Positions 7,901-15,445 are shown, numbered from the stretch's first letter. The stretch: DNA of 64,000 bases from Ruminococcus flavefaciens 007c (GCF_000571935.1 NZ_ATAX01000006.1:62001-126000); one strand, 5' to 3'. Translations and numbers: made by a program. Notes: generated by a model not told the origin, from the sequence alone.

Positions 7901-8862
7901 ATCACTACGAAAGGAACAGATTCACATATCGTACCGTTGTTGGTGGTTTCAATGACCTTAATATATTTCTTTTCAAATGACTCTGTAAATGTACACTCAA
8001 AAGAATCAGCATTTGTTACAGTTCCTATGGAAGTATAACTCTCCCCATCGTCTGACGCCTGTATATCAAAGCTTCCGTCGGGAACTGTTGTGTTCCAGTA
8101 TACGCTGAAAATTTCTGCTTCCTCATCGTACTCACCGTAAGCAACTATTTCTATATCATCATTGTTTATCGCTTCCGATTCATTGCCAAGGAACTCTGCC
8201 ATCTGAGCATTATAATTTGCATTGAGATTGGGACAGGTTATAGTTATAGTATCTGCAATGATGATAACACTATTGATATTCAGGTTCTGTGCAGTGATAT
8301 TTACGCAGCCATAGGGTGCATAGACAAGTCCGTTTAGGTTGACATTATCCGTATTAATGATTATGTCGCCTGTTTCCGCACAGATCACGGAATCCTGCGA
8401 GTTTTCTACATTTCCGCTGAGGCTAACATCATTCAGAGCTTTTATGCCGCTTGTGATATTGATGTTTCCTGTGAGACCTATATTGCCTTCTGCTTCTATA
8501 GGAATATTAATATTGATATTGGTGTCTTCAAGGAAGTAATCCTCGAAATAAGTATCAACGTGAGAGTTAAAATAACGATCGTTGATCTTATTAAAGAACA
8601 GCTTCTTTTCTTCCTGTAAATTTTCCTTTCTTTCACCGTTGACATTGAAGTTCTGAGCTGTTGTAGAAATCGTTCCGTTAGTTGCAATACTTCCGTTGAT
8701 ACAAATATTGTTTGAATTGATAGTAATTGCGCCTTCTTCATCCGAGCCAGCAAATAAAGTGTATGGATATGGAGCTGTTTCTTCTGCATTTGCAGGTATT
8801 TGTGGGATAAAGCTTGCAGCTGTCACTGCTGAGAGTATTGTTGATAAGAATTTTTTAAACAT
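4909..8862 (-). CDS. Large secreted protein with calcium-binding TSP3-type repeats
   Basis: This 1317-residue protein starts with a Sec signal (MFKKFLSTILSAVTAASF...ANAEE). Residues of about 45-230 form repeats rich in N/I/G (such as GAITINSNNICINGS) that suggest a beta-solenoid. A beta-sandwich-like part follows. At about 335-455 there are at least five thrombospondin type 3-like calcium repeats (DSDEDGLPD, DTDDDGLTD, DTDEDGLSN, DTDLDGLSD, DSDDDGIDD), each followed by an E-hgT-P type segment, and another at about 965 (DTDDDGLND). Residues of about 640-900 (INLVFMLQANYN...KIYIIAYDN) could be a divergent von Willebrand A-like domain, though no clear MIDAS DxSxS is seen. The C-terminal part has LLHLLATLGAERHDGI and LAGWAGDL, which I cannot assign. 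There is no LPxTG anchor and no dockerin. It probably works outside the cell in adhesion or surface assembly. It is the first gene of a leftward pair with the lipoprotein gene. Confidence 0.85.
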   Translation of the reverse strand: MFKKFLSTILSAVTAASFIPQIPANAEETAPYPYTLFAGSDEEGAITINSNNICINGSIATNGTISTTAQNFNVNGERKENLQEEKKLFFNKINDRYFNSHVDTYFEDYFLEDTNININIPIEAEGNIGLTGNINITSGIKALNDVSLSGNVENSQDSVICAETGDIIINTDNVNLNGLVYAPYGCVNITAQNLNINSVIIIADTITITCPNLNANYNAQMAEFLGNESEAINNDDIEIVAYGEYDEEAEIFSVYWNTTVPDGSFDIQASDDGESYTSIGTVTNADSFECTFTESFEKKYIKVIETTNNGTICESVPFVVISTENGYDTEVLDSDEDGLPDIYELKIGTDLYDQDTDDDGLTDYQEYVYTQTDPLVYDSVTEGISDADIDTDEDGLSNIDEFTRGTYPWTFDTDLDGLSDYDEIYVYGTDPLIADSDDDGIDDGSEIKLGFDPNDLVTNGVPDGEYAVQQSISADNSILSSINTAESPYVLSIDIKTNGDAEEELTVDESGYSAAIENDAMIGASVNIDITDTCNPEEIVLQYDIKEAYIDNTLDKFSSLGEFQGIKRLNVFRFDEEERMLLPVETEFDVENNKLYAAVNETGTYCLMDMEIWLDNLDVEMPAANNVPAPKPAPNSLNKQINLVFMLQANYNQLSNETEEEYSQRFEFQKNIIRKMSRVVFSKLKGVDVKIYIIAYDNLERDCCVTAPNNNKYFSDYKSISDALDEVNYKKNTSPANREIAFMCAEENTPVNTNSNTFIYNLINGESEYNTIHDIPSNTYINGYHIPAGSYADGYYLERITAYGNIYSQLYYDLNDFPESVLSAAIIHPSRGGLSIPFDMTSDDNFGYIKNHFFTNAQQRLGMVISDKLDIIVPTKWKKITLISDLTPNGATNSDKDSLTDWEEVDTSKITINSYGMVELPVFRLADIIGHLTRFNTNGEYNFLLNDPTPRYYLPIHSDPTDEDTDDDGLNDDVDREPLKYFLYELLNKLELMEKYIDDYFEFQYGKDLTLRNLNLIQVADVPRSTISINIIRNLYYGSEKRIGEELSLIDHFENYKQTVKWLTTDGTAFPFITRYINKKDPSIINYFKKYRKERLVDNQGNGIDLLHLLATLGAERHDGIIDANLAGWAGDLQSFIFNFKLETYPKEYDYNNQTQSEKYTEIAYQMLNGDIIVPKCKFTDEDLLADVDAENISEIYNENSSLSSVLKDYYTNRYVSRFDYFINLYNGKEEFDKLVGKYTKGNNPITHLILHNFASEAAKDQSIKDRYEASYITSIQGIPVYSLPNPAEVTDAESIALRDGFCKWIDLKLNEERNVS

Positions 8863-9093
8863 TTTTCCTCCGATTTATGGTATCATGTGCTTTTTTGCTG
8901 CGAAAAAGATACCATTATTATAGTTTTTGCAGCGATTTTTTGGTGAACCAAGTCGCTCTCCTTTCGATAAAAAATAAACAATACCGTGTGAACTAAGGAG
9001 CGAAATTATTGGTGCAAATGATAGAAAGAAAAAGGTTATGATATTACTGTGACTGAGTATAGGTATTGTCATATGCTTCAATTTAACGAACAA
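8863..9093 (-). promoter_or_regulatory. Long 5' leader of the surface protein gene
   Basis: About 220 nt separate the predicted promoter from the ATG at 8862. The leader ends in CGGAGG just before the start. Near it, ATGGTATC and GATACCAT (about 8879-8917) can pair, placing a stem just upstream of the ribosome binding site. A second GAAAGGAG with a TTG 6 nt later could start a short leader peptide of about 22 codons. I recognise no known riboswitch. Confidence 0.35.
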
Positions 9094-9122
9094 ATTATAA
9101 CATATCATGCATGGGAAATCAA
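9094..9122 (-). promoter_or_regulatory. Promoter of surface protein gene
   Basis: On the minus strand TTGATT (9117-9122), a 17-bp spacer and TATAAT (9094-9099). Confidence 0.7.
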
Positions 9123-9129
9123 CGTATTT

Positions 9130-9160
9130 GCGTGAAATGTCATTTTTAAGCGTGAAATGT
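9130..9160 (-). promoter_or_regulatory. Tandem direct repeat upstream of -35, possible activator site
   Basis: GCGTGAAATGT occurs at 9130-9140 and again at 9150-9160, exactly 20 bp apart (about two helical turns). It ends 7 bp upstream of the -35 box of the surface-protein promoter. Spacing and position fit a dimeric activator such as a LytTR-type regulator; the regulator itself is not identified. Confidence 0.55.
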
Positions 9161-9474
9161 ATATGGCATTAGATTTTTGCAATTTAATTCTGCCACATAG
9201 TAAGCTAATCTTTTACATCTATAAGATATTTTTTTACTCAAAGTCTGATGCCTATGCCTTTCTAATTAACAAGTGCATATATAAAAACATAACGAGTCGG
9301 GCGTTGGCCCGTCTTATTAAGAACGCATATGGAAGATTGTATAATCAGAAACGTCGACATCCAGATAGAGCTGACGATGTGACGAAGCTTATCAGAGCAT
9401 TACAGATTGAAGCTGATAATAAAAAGCTGGAAGTGATAAAAAATAGGATGACAAAGAAGGATTTTGAAACATGA
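9157..9474 (+). CDS. Hypothetical small protein, start uncertain
   Basis: The frame is open for 105 codons, but the first ATG lies inside the tandem repeat and has no ribosome binding site. The N-terminal 35 residues are hydrophobic and the C-terminal half is basic and helical (SRALARLIKNAYGRLYNQKR). A later non-ATG start (for example TTG near 9306) is possible, or the frame may be a remnant. It overlaps the next gene by the 4 bp ATGA, which supports real translation of at least its end. I recognise no family. Confidence 0.35.
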   Translation: MYMALDFCNLILPHSKLIFYIYKIFFYSKSDAYAFLINKCIYKNITSRALARLIKNAYGRLYNQKRRHPDRADDVTKLIRALQIEADNKKLEVIKNRMTKKDFET

Positions 9475-9797
9475 TTAAAGAGTTTAACCATTATGAAAGG
9501 AGAAGATATTTGACTGAAGCAACCAAATCAGTGGCTGACATTTTTACCGGAAAGGGCGGTACGATTCGATTGGCAATTTTCGGATCACTGTTCAGTGCAG
9601 TTATTTACGAGATTCTTGATTCAAAATATGGTTTCAGAATGAAAACGAGTAATGGAGCTTCCATTTCTCTAACGCCTGAATGCGAAAGAACGATGACAGC
9701 TCCGTTGAATTCTGACAACGTTCCGAGTGAAGAAGTCTCAATAAAAGCTGAGGAGAAAACGCCAGTAACAGACCCATCTGATCAGTCGCCTACATGA
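9471..9797 (+). CDS. Hypothetical protein with one membrane segment
   Basis: The 108-residue frame starts at the ATG that overlaps the previous stop. An alternative TTG start at 9510 has a better ribosome binding site (AAAGGAG, about 9497-9503) and would give 95 residues. A hydrophobic stretch (IRLAIFGSLFSAVIYEIL) is a likely membrane anchor and the last 40 residues are polar, rich in S/P/E/T. No family is recognised. It is followed by a 320-bp stretch without a gene. Confidence 0.45.
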   Translation: MIKEFNHYERRRYLTEATKSVADIFTGKGGTIRLAIFGSLFSAVIYEILDSKYGFRMKTSNGASISLTPECERTMTAPLNSDNVPSEEVSIKAEEKTPVTDPSDQSPT

Positions 9798-10064
9798 AGT
9801 CAGACAGAAGAGAATAACAGATGAACATAAAGGTCTGCCGCATGGGATATAATGAGAGAAAGAGCAACTTCTCCATGATATTTCTGCTCTGCAAGCCAGG
9901 GCGATGGTCAGACGGAGTGTGAAGCCGGCTGAAATGTTTTGAACCATATACTTCAACAACAAAAGAAACAATTATATCAGTTGATGATGCTATAAAAAAG
10001 AAATAATAAATACAATAGCGCCTCCACGTGAGGCGCTGAGTTCTTTATTTGTCTATTTGACGTA
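9798..10064. other. Non-coding gap with one terminator-like hairpin
   Basis: No convincing gene is seen between 9798 and the promoter at 10065. A short open stretch ending at about 10006 (CFEPYTSTTKETIISVDDAI) has no start and may be a gene remnant. The only clear structure is the hairpin at 10017-10037. Confidence 0.4.
10017..10037 (+). terminator. Terminator-like hairpin
   Basis: AGCGCCTC-CACGT-GAGGCGCT forms a perfect 8-bp stem followed by GAGTTCTTTATTTG. It probably ends transcripts from the two small genes upstream and isolates the following promoter. Confidence 0.6.
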
Positions 10065-10093
10065 TTTACATTGCATCGGTGATATGGTATAAT
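10065..10093 (+). promoter_or_regulatory. Promoter of the six-gene operon
   Basis: TTTACA (10065-10070), 17-bp spacer, TATAAT (10088-10093), 30 bp upstream of the first start codon. Confidence 0.75.
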
Positions 10094-10123
10094 ATGTTAC
10101 AAGAAACAAAAAAGGAGCTATTT

Positions 10124-10354
10124 ATGGGACAGAAAGAGATCATCGACAGGGACACTTACCGAAAAATCAAGAAAATGAACCGTGAGGAGCTTACAAAGTT
10201 CATTCTTCAGTACGGTGATGAGCTGCTCGGTGAACAGGGGAAAACAATTGATCTTCCTGCTCTTGAAACAGAGCTGAGCAAAATCAAAGGTATCGGTGGT
10301 AAGCGTCTTGAAGAGATTATGGTCGTTATAGAGAAATTCCTAGATGTCGAATAA
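10124..10354 (+). CDS. Small protein with helix-hairpin-helix-like C-terminus
   Basis: The start at 10124 has AAAAAGGAG at 6 bp and lies downstream of the promoter; an earlier in-frame ATG overlaps the promoter. The 76-residue product is helical and charged. Its last part, LSKIKGIGGKRLEEIMVVIE, has the h-x-GhGxxx-a pattern of a helix-hairpin-helix nucleic-acid binding motif. The function is unknown. It is first in a tight run of six genes, most overlapping or separated by a few bases. Confidence 0.7.
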   Translation: MGQKEIIDRDTYRKIKKMNREELTKFILQYGDELLGEQGKTIDLPALETELSKIKGIGGKRLEEIMVVIEKFLDVE

Positions 10355-10371
10355 TAGAAATGAGGTTTTGT

Positions 10372-10821
10372 ATGTGTGAAATAAAGGAAGCCGAACACAG
10401 CGACCTGAAAGAAATATTACAGCTTCAATACCTTGCATATCAGAGCGAGGCTGACTTGTTTGGCAGCAGGGATATTCCTCCGCTGAAACAGACTCTTGAT
10501 GAAGTTGTTGATGAGTTCAAAAGCGGTGTAATACTGAAAATGGTCGATGATAATAACATTATTATCGGCTCAGTTCGTGCGCAGGAACGTGCCGGAACGG
10601 TCTATATCGGCAAGCTGATGGTACACCATGACCACCACCATAAAGGCTACGGGACAATGCTTCTGTCTGAGATAGAGAAATGCTTTCCCGATATGCGGTA
10701 TGAGCTATTCACAAGTACCCGCAGTCTTGATAATATCCGCCTTTATCAGAAGCTGGGCTATTCTATATTCGCACGAAAAGCCGTAAATGATGAACTCGAA
10801 TTTGTGTACATGGAAAAATGA
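10372..10821 (+). CDS. GNAT family N-acetyltransferase
   Basis: The 149-residue product has the GNAT fold: an N-terminal strand-helix (IKEAEHSDLKEILQLQ), the central beta strands (GSVRAQERAGTVYIGKLMVH), the acetyl-CoA pyrophosphate loop HHKGYGTMLL and the C-terminal N-x8-Y pattern (SLDNIRLYQKLGYS). It should transfer an acetyl group from acetyl-CoA to an unknown amine. I chose the ATG at 10372, which has GAGG 6 bp upstream and gives a normal family N-terminus; an ATG at 10360 in the same frame is the alternative (153 residues). It belongs to the operon starting at 10124. Confidence 0.9.
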   Translation: MCEIKEAEHSDLKEILQLQYLAYQSEADLFGSRDIPPLKQTLDEVVDEFKSGVILKMVDDNNIIIGSVRAQERAGTVYIGKLMVHHDHHHKGYGTMLLSEIEKCFPDMRYELFTSTRSLDNIRLYQKLGYSIFARKAVNDELEFVYMEK

Positions 10822-10834
10822 AAGGAGCACAGCA

Positions 10835-11290
10835 ATGGTGCTGAGCGACAAAATTGATGCTCTCATGGATAAGAAAGCATATCTGATAGACATATTCCCG
10901 AAAACTGTTCCGCAGAGGGCTGATAACCGCTATTTTGCCGTTGAGAAATACTTCCAGCAAAACAGATTTGAGCTTGAGCGAAAGCTGACTTATATCATAC
11001 TAAAGCTCTACTGCTACTATGATCTCACTGTCGTTATAGATGACAATATTACTGAAAATCCACAGGCAGATGAGCTGACCGTACTGTTGGAGAAGTGCTT
11101 CAGCGGAGAGCTCAGATATATCAACATAGTTCTGCCCGAGTGTGAGGCTATGCTGTTGCTTAACTATGGGGAATTGTATATAACAGCATACAATGTCAGC
11201 GGCGAATTAAAGGAGCTTCTCGCTCAACTTGTCAGTGCTGAGGGAATGTTCTTTTATGAAGCACCTCATGGTAGCTTTGGAGAAGAATAA
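10835..11290 (+). CDS. Hypothetical cytoplasmic protein
   Basis: The 151-residue product starts at the ATG at 10835 behind AAAGGAG (spacing 8) and 13 bp after the acetyltransferase stop. It is soluble, with alternating helices and strands (FAVEKYFQQNRFELERKLTY). The second half (LTVVIDDNI to FFYEAPHGSFGEE) alternates strands and helices. I recognise no family. It overlaps the esterase gene by 1 bp (TAATG), so the two are coupled. Confidence 0.8.
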   Translation: MVLSDKIDALMDKKAYLIDIFPKTVPQRADNRYFAVEKYFQQNRFELERKLTYIILKLYCYYDLTVVIDDNITENPQADELTVLLEKCFSGELRYINIVLPECEAMLLLNYGELYITAYNVSGELKELLAQLVSAEGMFFYEAPHGSFGEE

Positions 11291-11970
11291 TGCAAACACT
11301 TGATATTAGCGGCAGGACCTGCCATATCATAATAAATGAAGCTGAACTTCCTACGATATACTGGGGCGAGATGAAGAACAGCTCCGAGACAATTGAAAAA
11401 GTCCTCGCGCTGTGCGAGGACGTAAAGTGCAACTATGTCGTTTACGAAGTCGAGGACTGGAACACCGACTTCTCGCCGTGGGAGTTCACGCTCAACAAGA
11501 AGATGTCATTCCCTGGCGGCGGACGCCAAACACTTGACTGGCTCATGAACGAGTGCGTTCCCTACTGCGAGAAGGAGTATAATCTCACAGGACAGCGTAT
11601 CCTTTGCGGATACTCGCTGGCAGGACTTTTCAGCCTGTGGGCGTTCTATGAAAGTCAGGCGTTCAGCGGCGTTATAAGCTGTTCTGGTTCGCTGTGGTTC
11701 GGGAACTGGATAAGCTACGCTGAGAGCCGTACCGCTCCGCCGAATAGCTCTGTATATATCAGTCTCGGCAACCGTGAGGAAAAAGCTCGTGACCGCATTA
11801 TGGCATCTGTGGTAGACTGCACTCGCAGACAGTATGAGCTTATGTGCTGTGATAAAAACGTGTCCCGTCATATCCTTGAATGGAACGAAGGCGGACACTT
11901 TAATGAGCCTGAGAATCGCATAGCTAAAGGCATAAGGTGGATAGTTAGAGGTGTTGATAATGGATTTTGA
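11290..11970 (+). CDS. Alpha/beta hydrolase, putative esterase
   Basis: The 226-residue protein has the esterase-D/Fes-type core: oxyanion region, the nucleophile elbow GYSLAGLFSLWAF (G-x-S-x-A-G) at about residue 115-120, a SGSLWFGNW segment, and a late His (EWNEGGHFNEP) for the triad. It probably hydrolyses an ester or thioester; the substrate is unknown. It lacks a signal peptide, so it acts in the cytoplasm. It is coupled to the genes on both sides (1-bp overlap upstream, 11-bp overlap downstream with the start chosen there). Confidence 0.85.
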   Translation: MQTLDISGRTCHIIINEAELPTIYWGEMKNSSETIEKVLALCEDVKCNYVVYEVEDWNTDFSPWEFTLNKKMSFPGGGRQTLDWLMNECVPYCEKEYNLTGQRILCGYSLAGLFSLWAFYESQAFSGVISCSGSLWFGNWISYAESRTAPPNSSVYISLGNREEKARDRIMASVVDCTRRQYELMCCDKNVSRHILEWNEGGHFNEPENRIAKGIRWIVRGVDNGF

Positions 11971-12337
11971 ATACTATAATCCAAGCGATGAAAGCAGGAG
12001 CTGTGTTGTTAGAACAATGACAAAGCTCACAGGTAAGGAATACAGCACTGTCAAGGCAGAGCTTACTTCTCTTGCACAGGAACTTGGATATGAAACATAT
12101 AATAACGAAACTGTATTCGGGCAATATATGGCGAAACACGGCATTTATAAAACGACGGAATACGAGAATACAACTGTAGGAGAGCTTGAACTGAATGACG
12201 GTTCTTACTGTGTTTACAGTACAAATCATAAAGGTTTTTTTCACTTGATACCGATTGTGGATAATGTGATATATGATAGGCGGAACGATAGCCTTGAACT
12301 TTATGTGATAGCTGTGTATAAAAAGGAGAAAGTATGA
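11960..12337 (+). CDS. Possible papain-like cysteine peptidase fold protein
   Basis: The start at 11960 has GAGGTG about 7 bp upstream and yields 125 residues. The pattern SRSCVVRTMTKLTGKEYSTV near the N-terminus followed by YSTNHKGFFHLIPIVDNVIYD resembles a group of small proteins with a C...H...D arrangement like papain/NlpC-type peptidases. Candidate residues are Cys16 or so, a His in HLIPI and the following Asp. The similarity is from pattern only and activity is unproven. It overlaps the esterase gene by 11 bp and the SDR gene by 4 bp. Confidence 0.6.
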   Translation: MDFEYYNPSDESRSCVVRTMTKLTGKEYSTVKAELTSLAQELGYETYNNETVFGQYMAKHGIYKTTEYENTTVGELELNDGSYCVYSTNHKGFFHLIPIVDNVIYDRRNDSLELYVIAVYKKEKV

Positions 12338-13044
12338 AGGACTCATTCAAAGACAAAGTAGCTGTAATAACAGGCGGCGCAAATGGTATCGGCAAGTGCA
12401 TAGCTGAGGAGTTCCGCAAAAACGGTGCGGCGGTGTGCATTATCGATAAGGCTGAGGGCGACCACTTCGTCGGGGATATCTCTGACAAATCCGTACTTGA
12501 AAAGTTTACACAGCAGGTAATATCCGAGCACGGACACATCGACTATCTCATCAACAACGCTCTGCCGCTGATGAAGGGCATTGACGAATGCAGCTATGAG
12601 GAGTTTCAGTATGCACTTTCGGTGGGAGTGACTGCGCCATTTTACCTATCGAAGCTGTTCGTGCCGCATTTCAATAATGGCGGAAGTATCATCAATATTT
12701 CTTCATCTCGTGATCGTATGAGTCAGCCTCAGACAGAGAGCTATACTGCGGCAAAGGGCGGTATAGCTGCGCTCACTCATGCTCTGGCGGTGAGCTTTGC
12801 TGGGAAAGTGCGTGTGAACTCCATATCTCCTGGCTGGATAGATACATCATATAAGATGTATGAAGGTCCCGACGCCTATCAGCAGCCGTGCGGACGAGTA
12901 GGCAATCCGCTTGATGTAGCTAACATGGTACTCTTTCTCTGCTCCGACAGGGCAGGTTTCATTACAGGCGAGAACATCTGCATCGACGGCGGTATGACCA
13001 AGCTGATGATATATCACGGCGACAACGGCTGGGAGCTGAAGTGA
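12334..13044 (+). CDS. Short-chain dehydrogenase/reductase
   Basis: The 236-residue SDR has the NAD(P)-binding motif TGGANGIGKCIA at about residues 12-23, the NNA motif, the catalytic Ser (NISSSRD), and YTAAKGG with the Tyr-x3-Lys pair at about 147-151. The C-terminal GENICIDGG is typical of classical SDRs. It should oxidise or reduce an alcohol/carbonyl; the substrate is not evident. It is the last gene of the operon, overlapping the previous one by 4 bp, with a terminator hairpin about 50 bp after its stop. Confidence 0.92.
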   Translation: MKDSFKDKVAVITGGANGIGKCIAEEFRKNGAAVCIIDKAEGDHFVGDISDKSVLEKFTQQVISEHGHIDYLINNALPLMKGIDECSYEEFQYALSVGVTAPFYLSKLFVPHFNNGGSIINISSSRDRMSQPQTESYTAAKGGIAALTHALAVSFAGKVRVNSISPGWIDTSYKMYEGPDAYQQPCGRVGNPLDVANMVLFLCSDRAGFITGENICIDGGMTKLMIYHGDNGWELK

Positions 13045-13096
13045 TTATAATAAACCGGTCATAATTATTTAAGTAGAAAAGCATATTTAAACTAGT

Positions 13097-13112
13097 CCCC
13101 GCGGAAGCGGGG
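13097..13112 (+). terminator. GC-rich hairpin after SDR gene
   Basis: CCCCGC-GGAA-GCGGGG gives a 6-bp GC stem with a stable GGAA loop. The downstream run of T is poor, so termination is likely but not certain. Confidence 0.55.
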
Positions 13113-13145
13113 GCATAGAGATAAAAACGTCAAATTTAGGTACGG

Positions 13146-13236
13146 TTACGTTTTTTTGAAAAATTGTATTTTGGAAATCTTTAAAAAAGGTCACTTTTTG
13201 AGAATTTCAGGTTTTGTATTTTCTGAAAAAACGTAA
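13146..13236. repeat. Inverted repeat TTACGTTTTTT / AAAAAACGTAA
   Basis: The 11-mer at 13146-13156 and its exact complement at 13226-13236 flank a very AT-rich 70 bp upstream of the ImmA/IrrE gene. A third copy (AAAAAACGTAA) lies at 15450-15460, just before the ribosome binding site of the next operon. They may be operator sites of the island's own regulator or a cruciform-forming region. Confidence 0.45.
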
Positions 13237-13300
13237 TCGTTATTAAAAATTGATATTTTTAGGATGATAGACAGTATATAATGTTAGGGGGATTTGCTAC

Positions 13301-15283
13301 ATGGCTCGTTATCAAAACTTAAAGGATTATTTAAAATTAAATAGTCTCGATGTTATTTCACGCGGAATAAAGGACCGCGTAAAGAGTTCGGGCGACGCCG
13401 AATTTAGGATAAAAGATTTAAGAATATTGACACAAAGTGGTATTGCTTTCATGCCGTTTGATATTGTCACTTTTTCTTTAGGTGTGTCCTGTGAAGTCTT
13501 TTATGCTGACAAAAATAGTGGCGGAATATACTATTATAATGTGATGTTGACTGGAGATATGGCTGAGCGTTTTTCTGACCTTCAAGTACTTGCAGTCGAA
13601 GAGTGTACGCAAGAGACATTAATATCGGAAACGGTAATATCAATGTTCGGACTTCCTAATATCACTGTTGATACTCTTGAAGAGGAAGCTGATAAAATAC
13701 ATTCGCGCTTATATGCTTTTGTAAAAAAGAATGAAGAGCACAAGTATTGGTTCATCCCAGTAAAAATCAAGGAAAAATACAAAATAAGCGATAATATGCA
13801 TATGTGGCCTGCGGACCTCGACCATGATGTATTAGGTCAGATTCGCTTTGAAGAATCCACTGCGACTATTTATGATATTGCAAATCCGTATATGCCATAT
13901 CCTAATTCTCCTATACCAGCAAACACAATACTGCTGAATGTAAAATACTTCAGAAATGAACTAGGCTGTGATGACATAATAACGGCAGCTCATGAACTGG
14001 TTCATTGGGAGATACATCGTGATTATATGAAGCTATTGCAGTTTCTTGATGACAGATATAAAGTAATGGAATGCACTTCAGCTCCTATAACTCTTGATGA
14101 TGATATGTCGCCTAAAGAAAAAGCTCGCTGGTATGCTGAATGGCAAGCAAACGAACTTGCTATACGCGTAGCTATACCTAAGCACCTTGTAGAAGAAGCT
14201 ATCGATGAATATGAGAACAGCATATGTCCGATACATCATGTGACCAACAGCAGTGTTCCTCATGACGGACACTATTATCAGAATATGGTATACAAGCTCT
14301 CAGGAGACTTTAATGTTCCGAAAGAGATAATGAAGAAGCGTCTCCGTCAGTTAGGATATGATTTCGTTGACGGCACTATTCTGGAATATGAAGAAAACGG
14401 AAAGAAGACACAGCCTGCTCCGTTTTATTTTCAGCCGGGTACTCTGAAAGAAAATGAGACATTTGTAATTTACCGTGACAACTATGAACGAATGCTGCGT
14501 GAGGATAAAGTACTTGCTGAACTTATCGACTCCGGAAAGTATATCTATCTCGGATATGTCGTATGTCTGGTTGATACAAAGTATATAGATATTCTTATAA
14601 ACGAGGCTGGTCTTCATTTTCAGCTAACATCTTATGCTAGGGAACACGCTGACGAATGCTGTATAAAGTTCACTATAAAAAGCGTGTTTGATACTGGTGG
14701 AAAATACATAAATTATGATCAAACTTATCTTTTTAAAGCTAACAAAAGGCTTCTGGAACAATATGAAGCTTATATACCTAATAACCTAAAAAAGGGTATT
14801 AATGATTTTGAAAAAGAAGACATGTACCTAAATAAAATGCCAACATTCGGTGAACTCTTAGCTTATTATTTGTTTGAATATAAAAAAGATGTCCTTATTC
14901 AGGTTAAAGCCCCAAATGGAGATTTTTCATATGAAGCTAATAGAATCATCGATGAATATGACGATTTATTCGATTTAAGCGTCACTATGATAAAGAAATA
15001 CTTGAATAACGATGCAAATCCTACACTTAAAACAGCTATGCGAATTTGTTATAAATTAGATCTTAATGAAACTCAAAGCCGTGATATGCTGAAAAGTGCT
15101 GGATACAATCTTGATGCGCCTACCCCAGAAAACAAGGTATGCAGGTTGATATTCAGATTGAAGACAAAAGAAGAGGCTACTATAGAAGTGGCTATTATTT
15201 TGGATAATTGGGAATTGTGCGTAGAACATTTTAAAGAGCAAAAATCTGAGAGTATATATCTCTCAAAGCCTAATCTAATTTGA
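13301..15283 (+). CDS. ImmA/IrrE family metallopeptidase with C-terminal HTH
   Basis: The 660-residue product starts 8 bp after TAGGGGG. The zinc peptidase core holds AAHELVHWEIH at about residues 229-239 (HExxH type), with a later acidic region (EWQANELAIRVAIP, about 281-294) that supplies the third ligand in this family. The segment FNVPKEIMKKRLRQLGY closes the ImmA module. ImmA/IrrE proteins usually cleave a partner repressor to induce mobile elements or DNA-damage genes. Here the C-terminal part (about 555-615, with LSVTMIKKYLNNDANPTLK and AMRICYKLDLNETQSRDML) looks like an XRE-type helix-turn-helix on the same chain. The protein is more than twice the size of plain ImmA. It is alone between terminators and faces the ATPase module, so it is a candidate regulator of the island. 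Confidence 0.85.
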   Translation: MARYQNLKDYLKLNSLDVISRGIKDRVKSSGDAEFRIKDLRILTQSGIAFMPFDIVTFSLGVSCEVFYADKNSGGIYYYNVMLTGDMAERFSDLQVLAVEECTQETLISETVISMFGLPNITVDTLEEEADKIHSRLYAFVKKNEEHKYWFIPVKIKEKYKISDNMHMWPADLDHDVLGQIRFEESTATIYDIANPYMPYPNSPIPANTILLNVKYFRNELGCDDIITAAHELVHWEIHRDYMKLLQFLDDRYKVMECTSAPITLDDDMSPKEKARWYAEWQANELAIRVAIPKHLVEEAIDEYENSICPIHHVTNSSVPHDGHYYQNMVYKLSGDFNVPKEIMKKRLRQLGYDFVDGTILEYEENGKKTQPAPFYFQPGTLKENETFVIYRDNYERMLREDKVLAELIDSGKYIYLGYVVCLVDTKYIDILINEAGLHFQLTSYAREHADECCIKFTIKSVFDTGGKYINYDQTYLFKANKRLLEQYEAYIPNNLKKGINDFEKEDMYLNKMPTFGELLAYYLFEYKKDVLIQVKAPNGDFSYEANRIIDEYDDLFDLSVTMIKKYLNNDANPTLKTAMRICYKLDLNETQSRDMLKSAGYNLDAPTPENKVCRLIFRLKTKEEATIEVAIILDNWELCVEHFKEQKSESIYLSKPNLI

Positions 15284-15320
15284 ATTTAAAACTTTTTGTT
15301 TTCGGTTTTAAGCCAAAAAA

Positions 15321-15347
15321 GCACTCTGCAATTACAATGCAGAGTGC
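15321..15347 (+). terminator. Terminator after ImmA/IrrE gene
   Basis: GCACTCTGCA and TGCAGAGTGC form a perfect 10-bp stem with a 7-nt loop, followed by TTTTTA. Confidence 0.9.
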
Positions 15348-15387
15348 TTTTTACGTATTATAGGCGAACTTCTAAAACTTTTATTTT

Positions 15388-15416
15388 TTTACAAAATTAA
15401 GAATGTAGTATATAAT
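15388..15416 (+). promoter_or_regulatory. Promoter of ATPase module
   Basis: TTTACA (15388-15393), 17-bp spacer, TATAAT (15411-15416). Confidence 0.75.
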
Positions 15417-15421
15417 ATAAA

Positions 15422-15445
15422 TGAACAGTTCATGCGGACTGTTCA
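15422..15445 (+). promoter_or_regulatory. Palindromic operator or leader hairpin
   Basis: TGAACAGT-N8-ACTGTTCA is a perfect 8-bp inverted repeat that begins 6 bp downstream of the -10 box and so covers the transcription start. This is a typical place for a repressor, such as a dimeric HTH protein. Confidence 0.6.

Noticed and set aside
8875..9108. Minus-strand frame of 77 codons in the leader of the surface protein
   Set aside because: Its start lies upstream of the predicted transcription start and there is no ribosome binding site.
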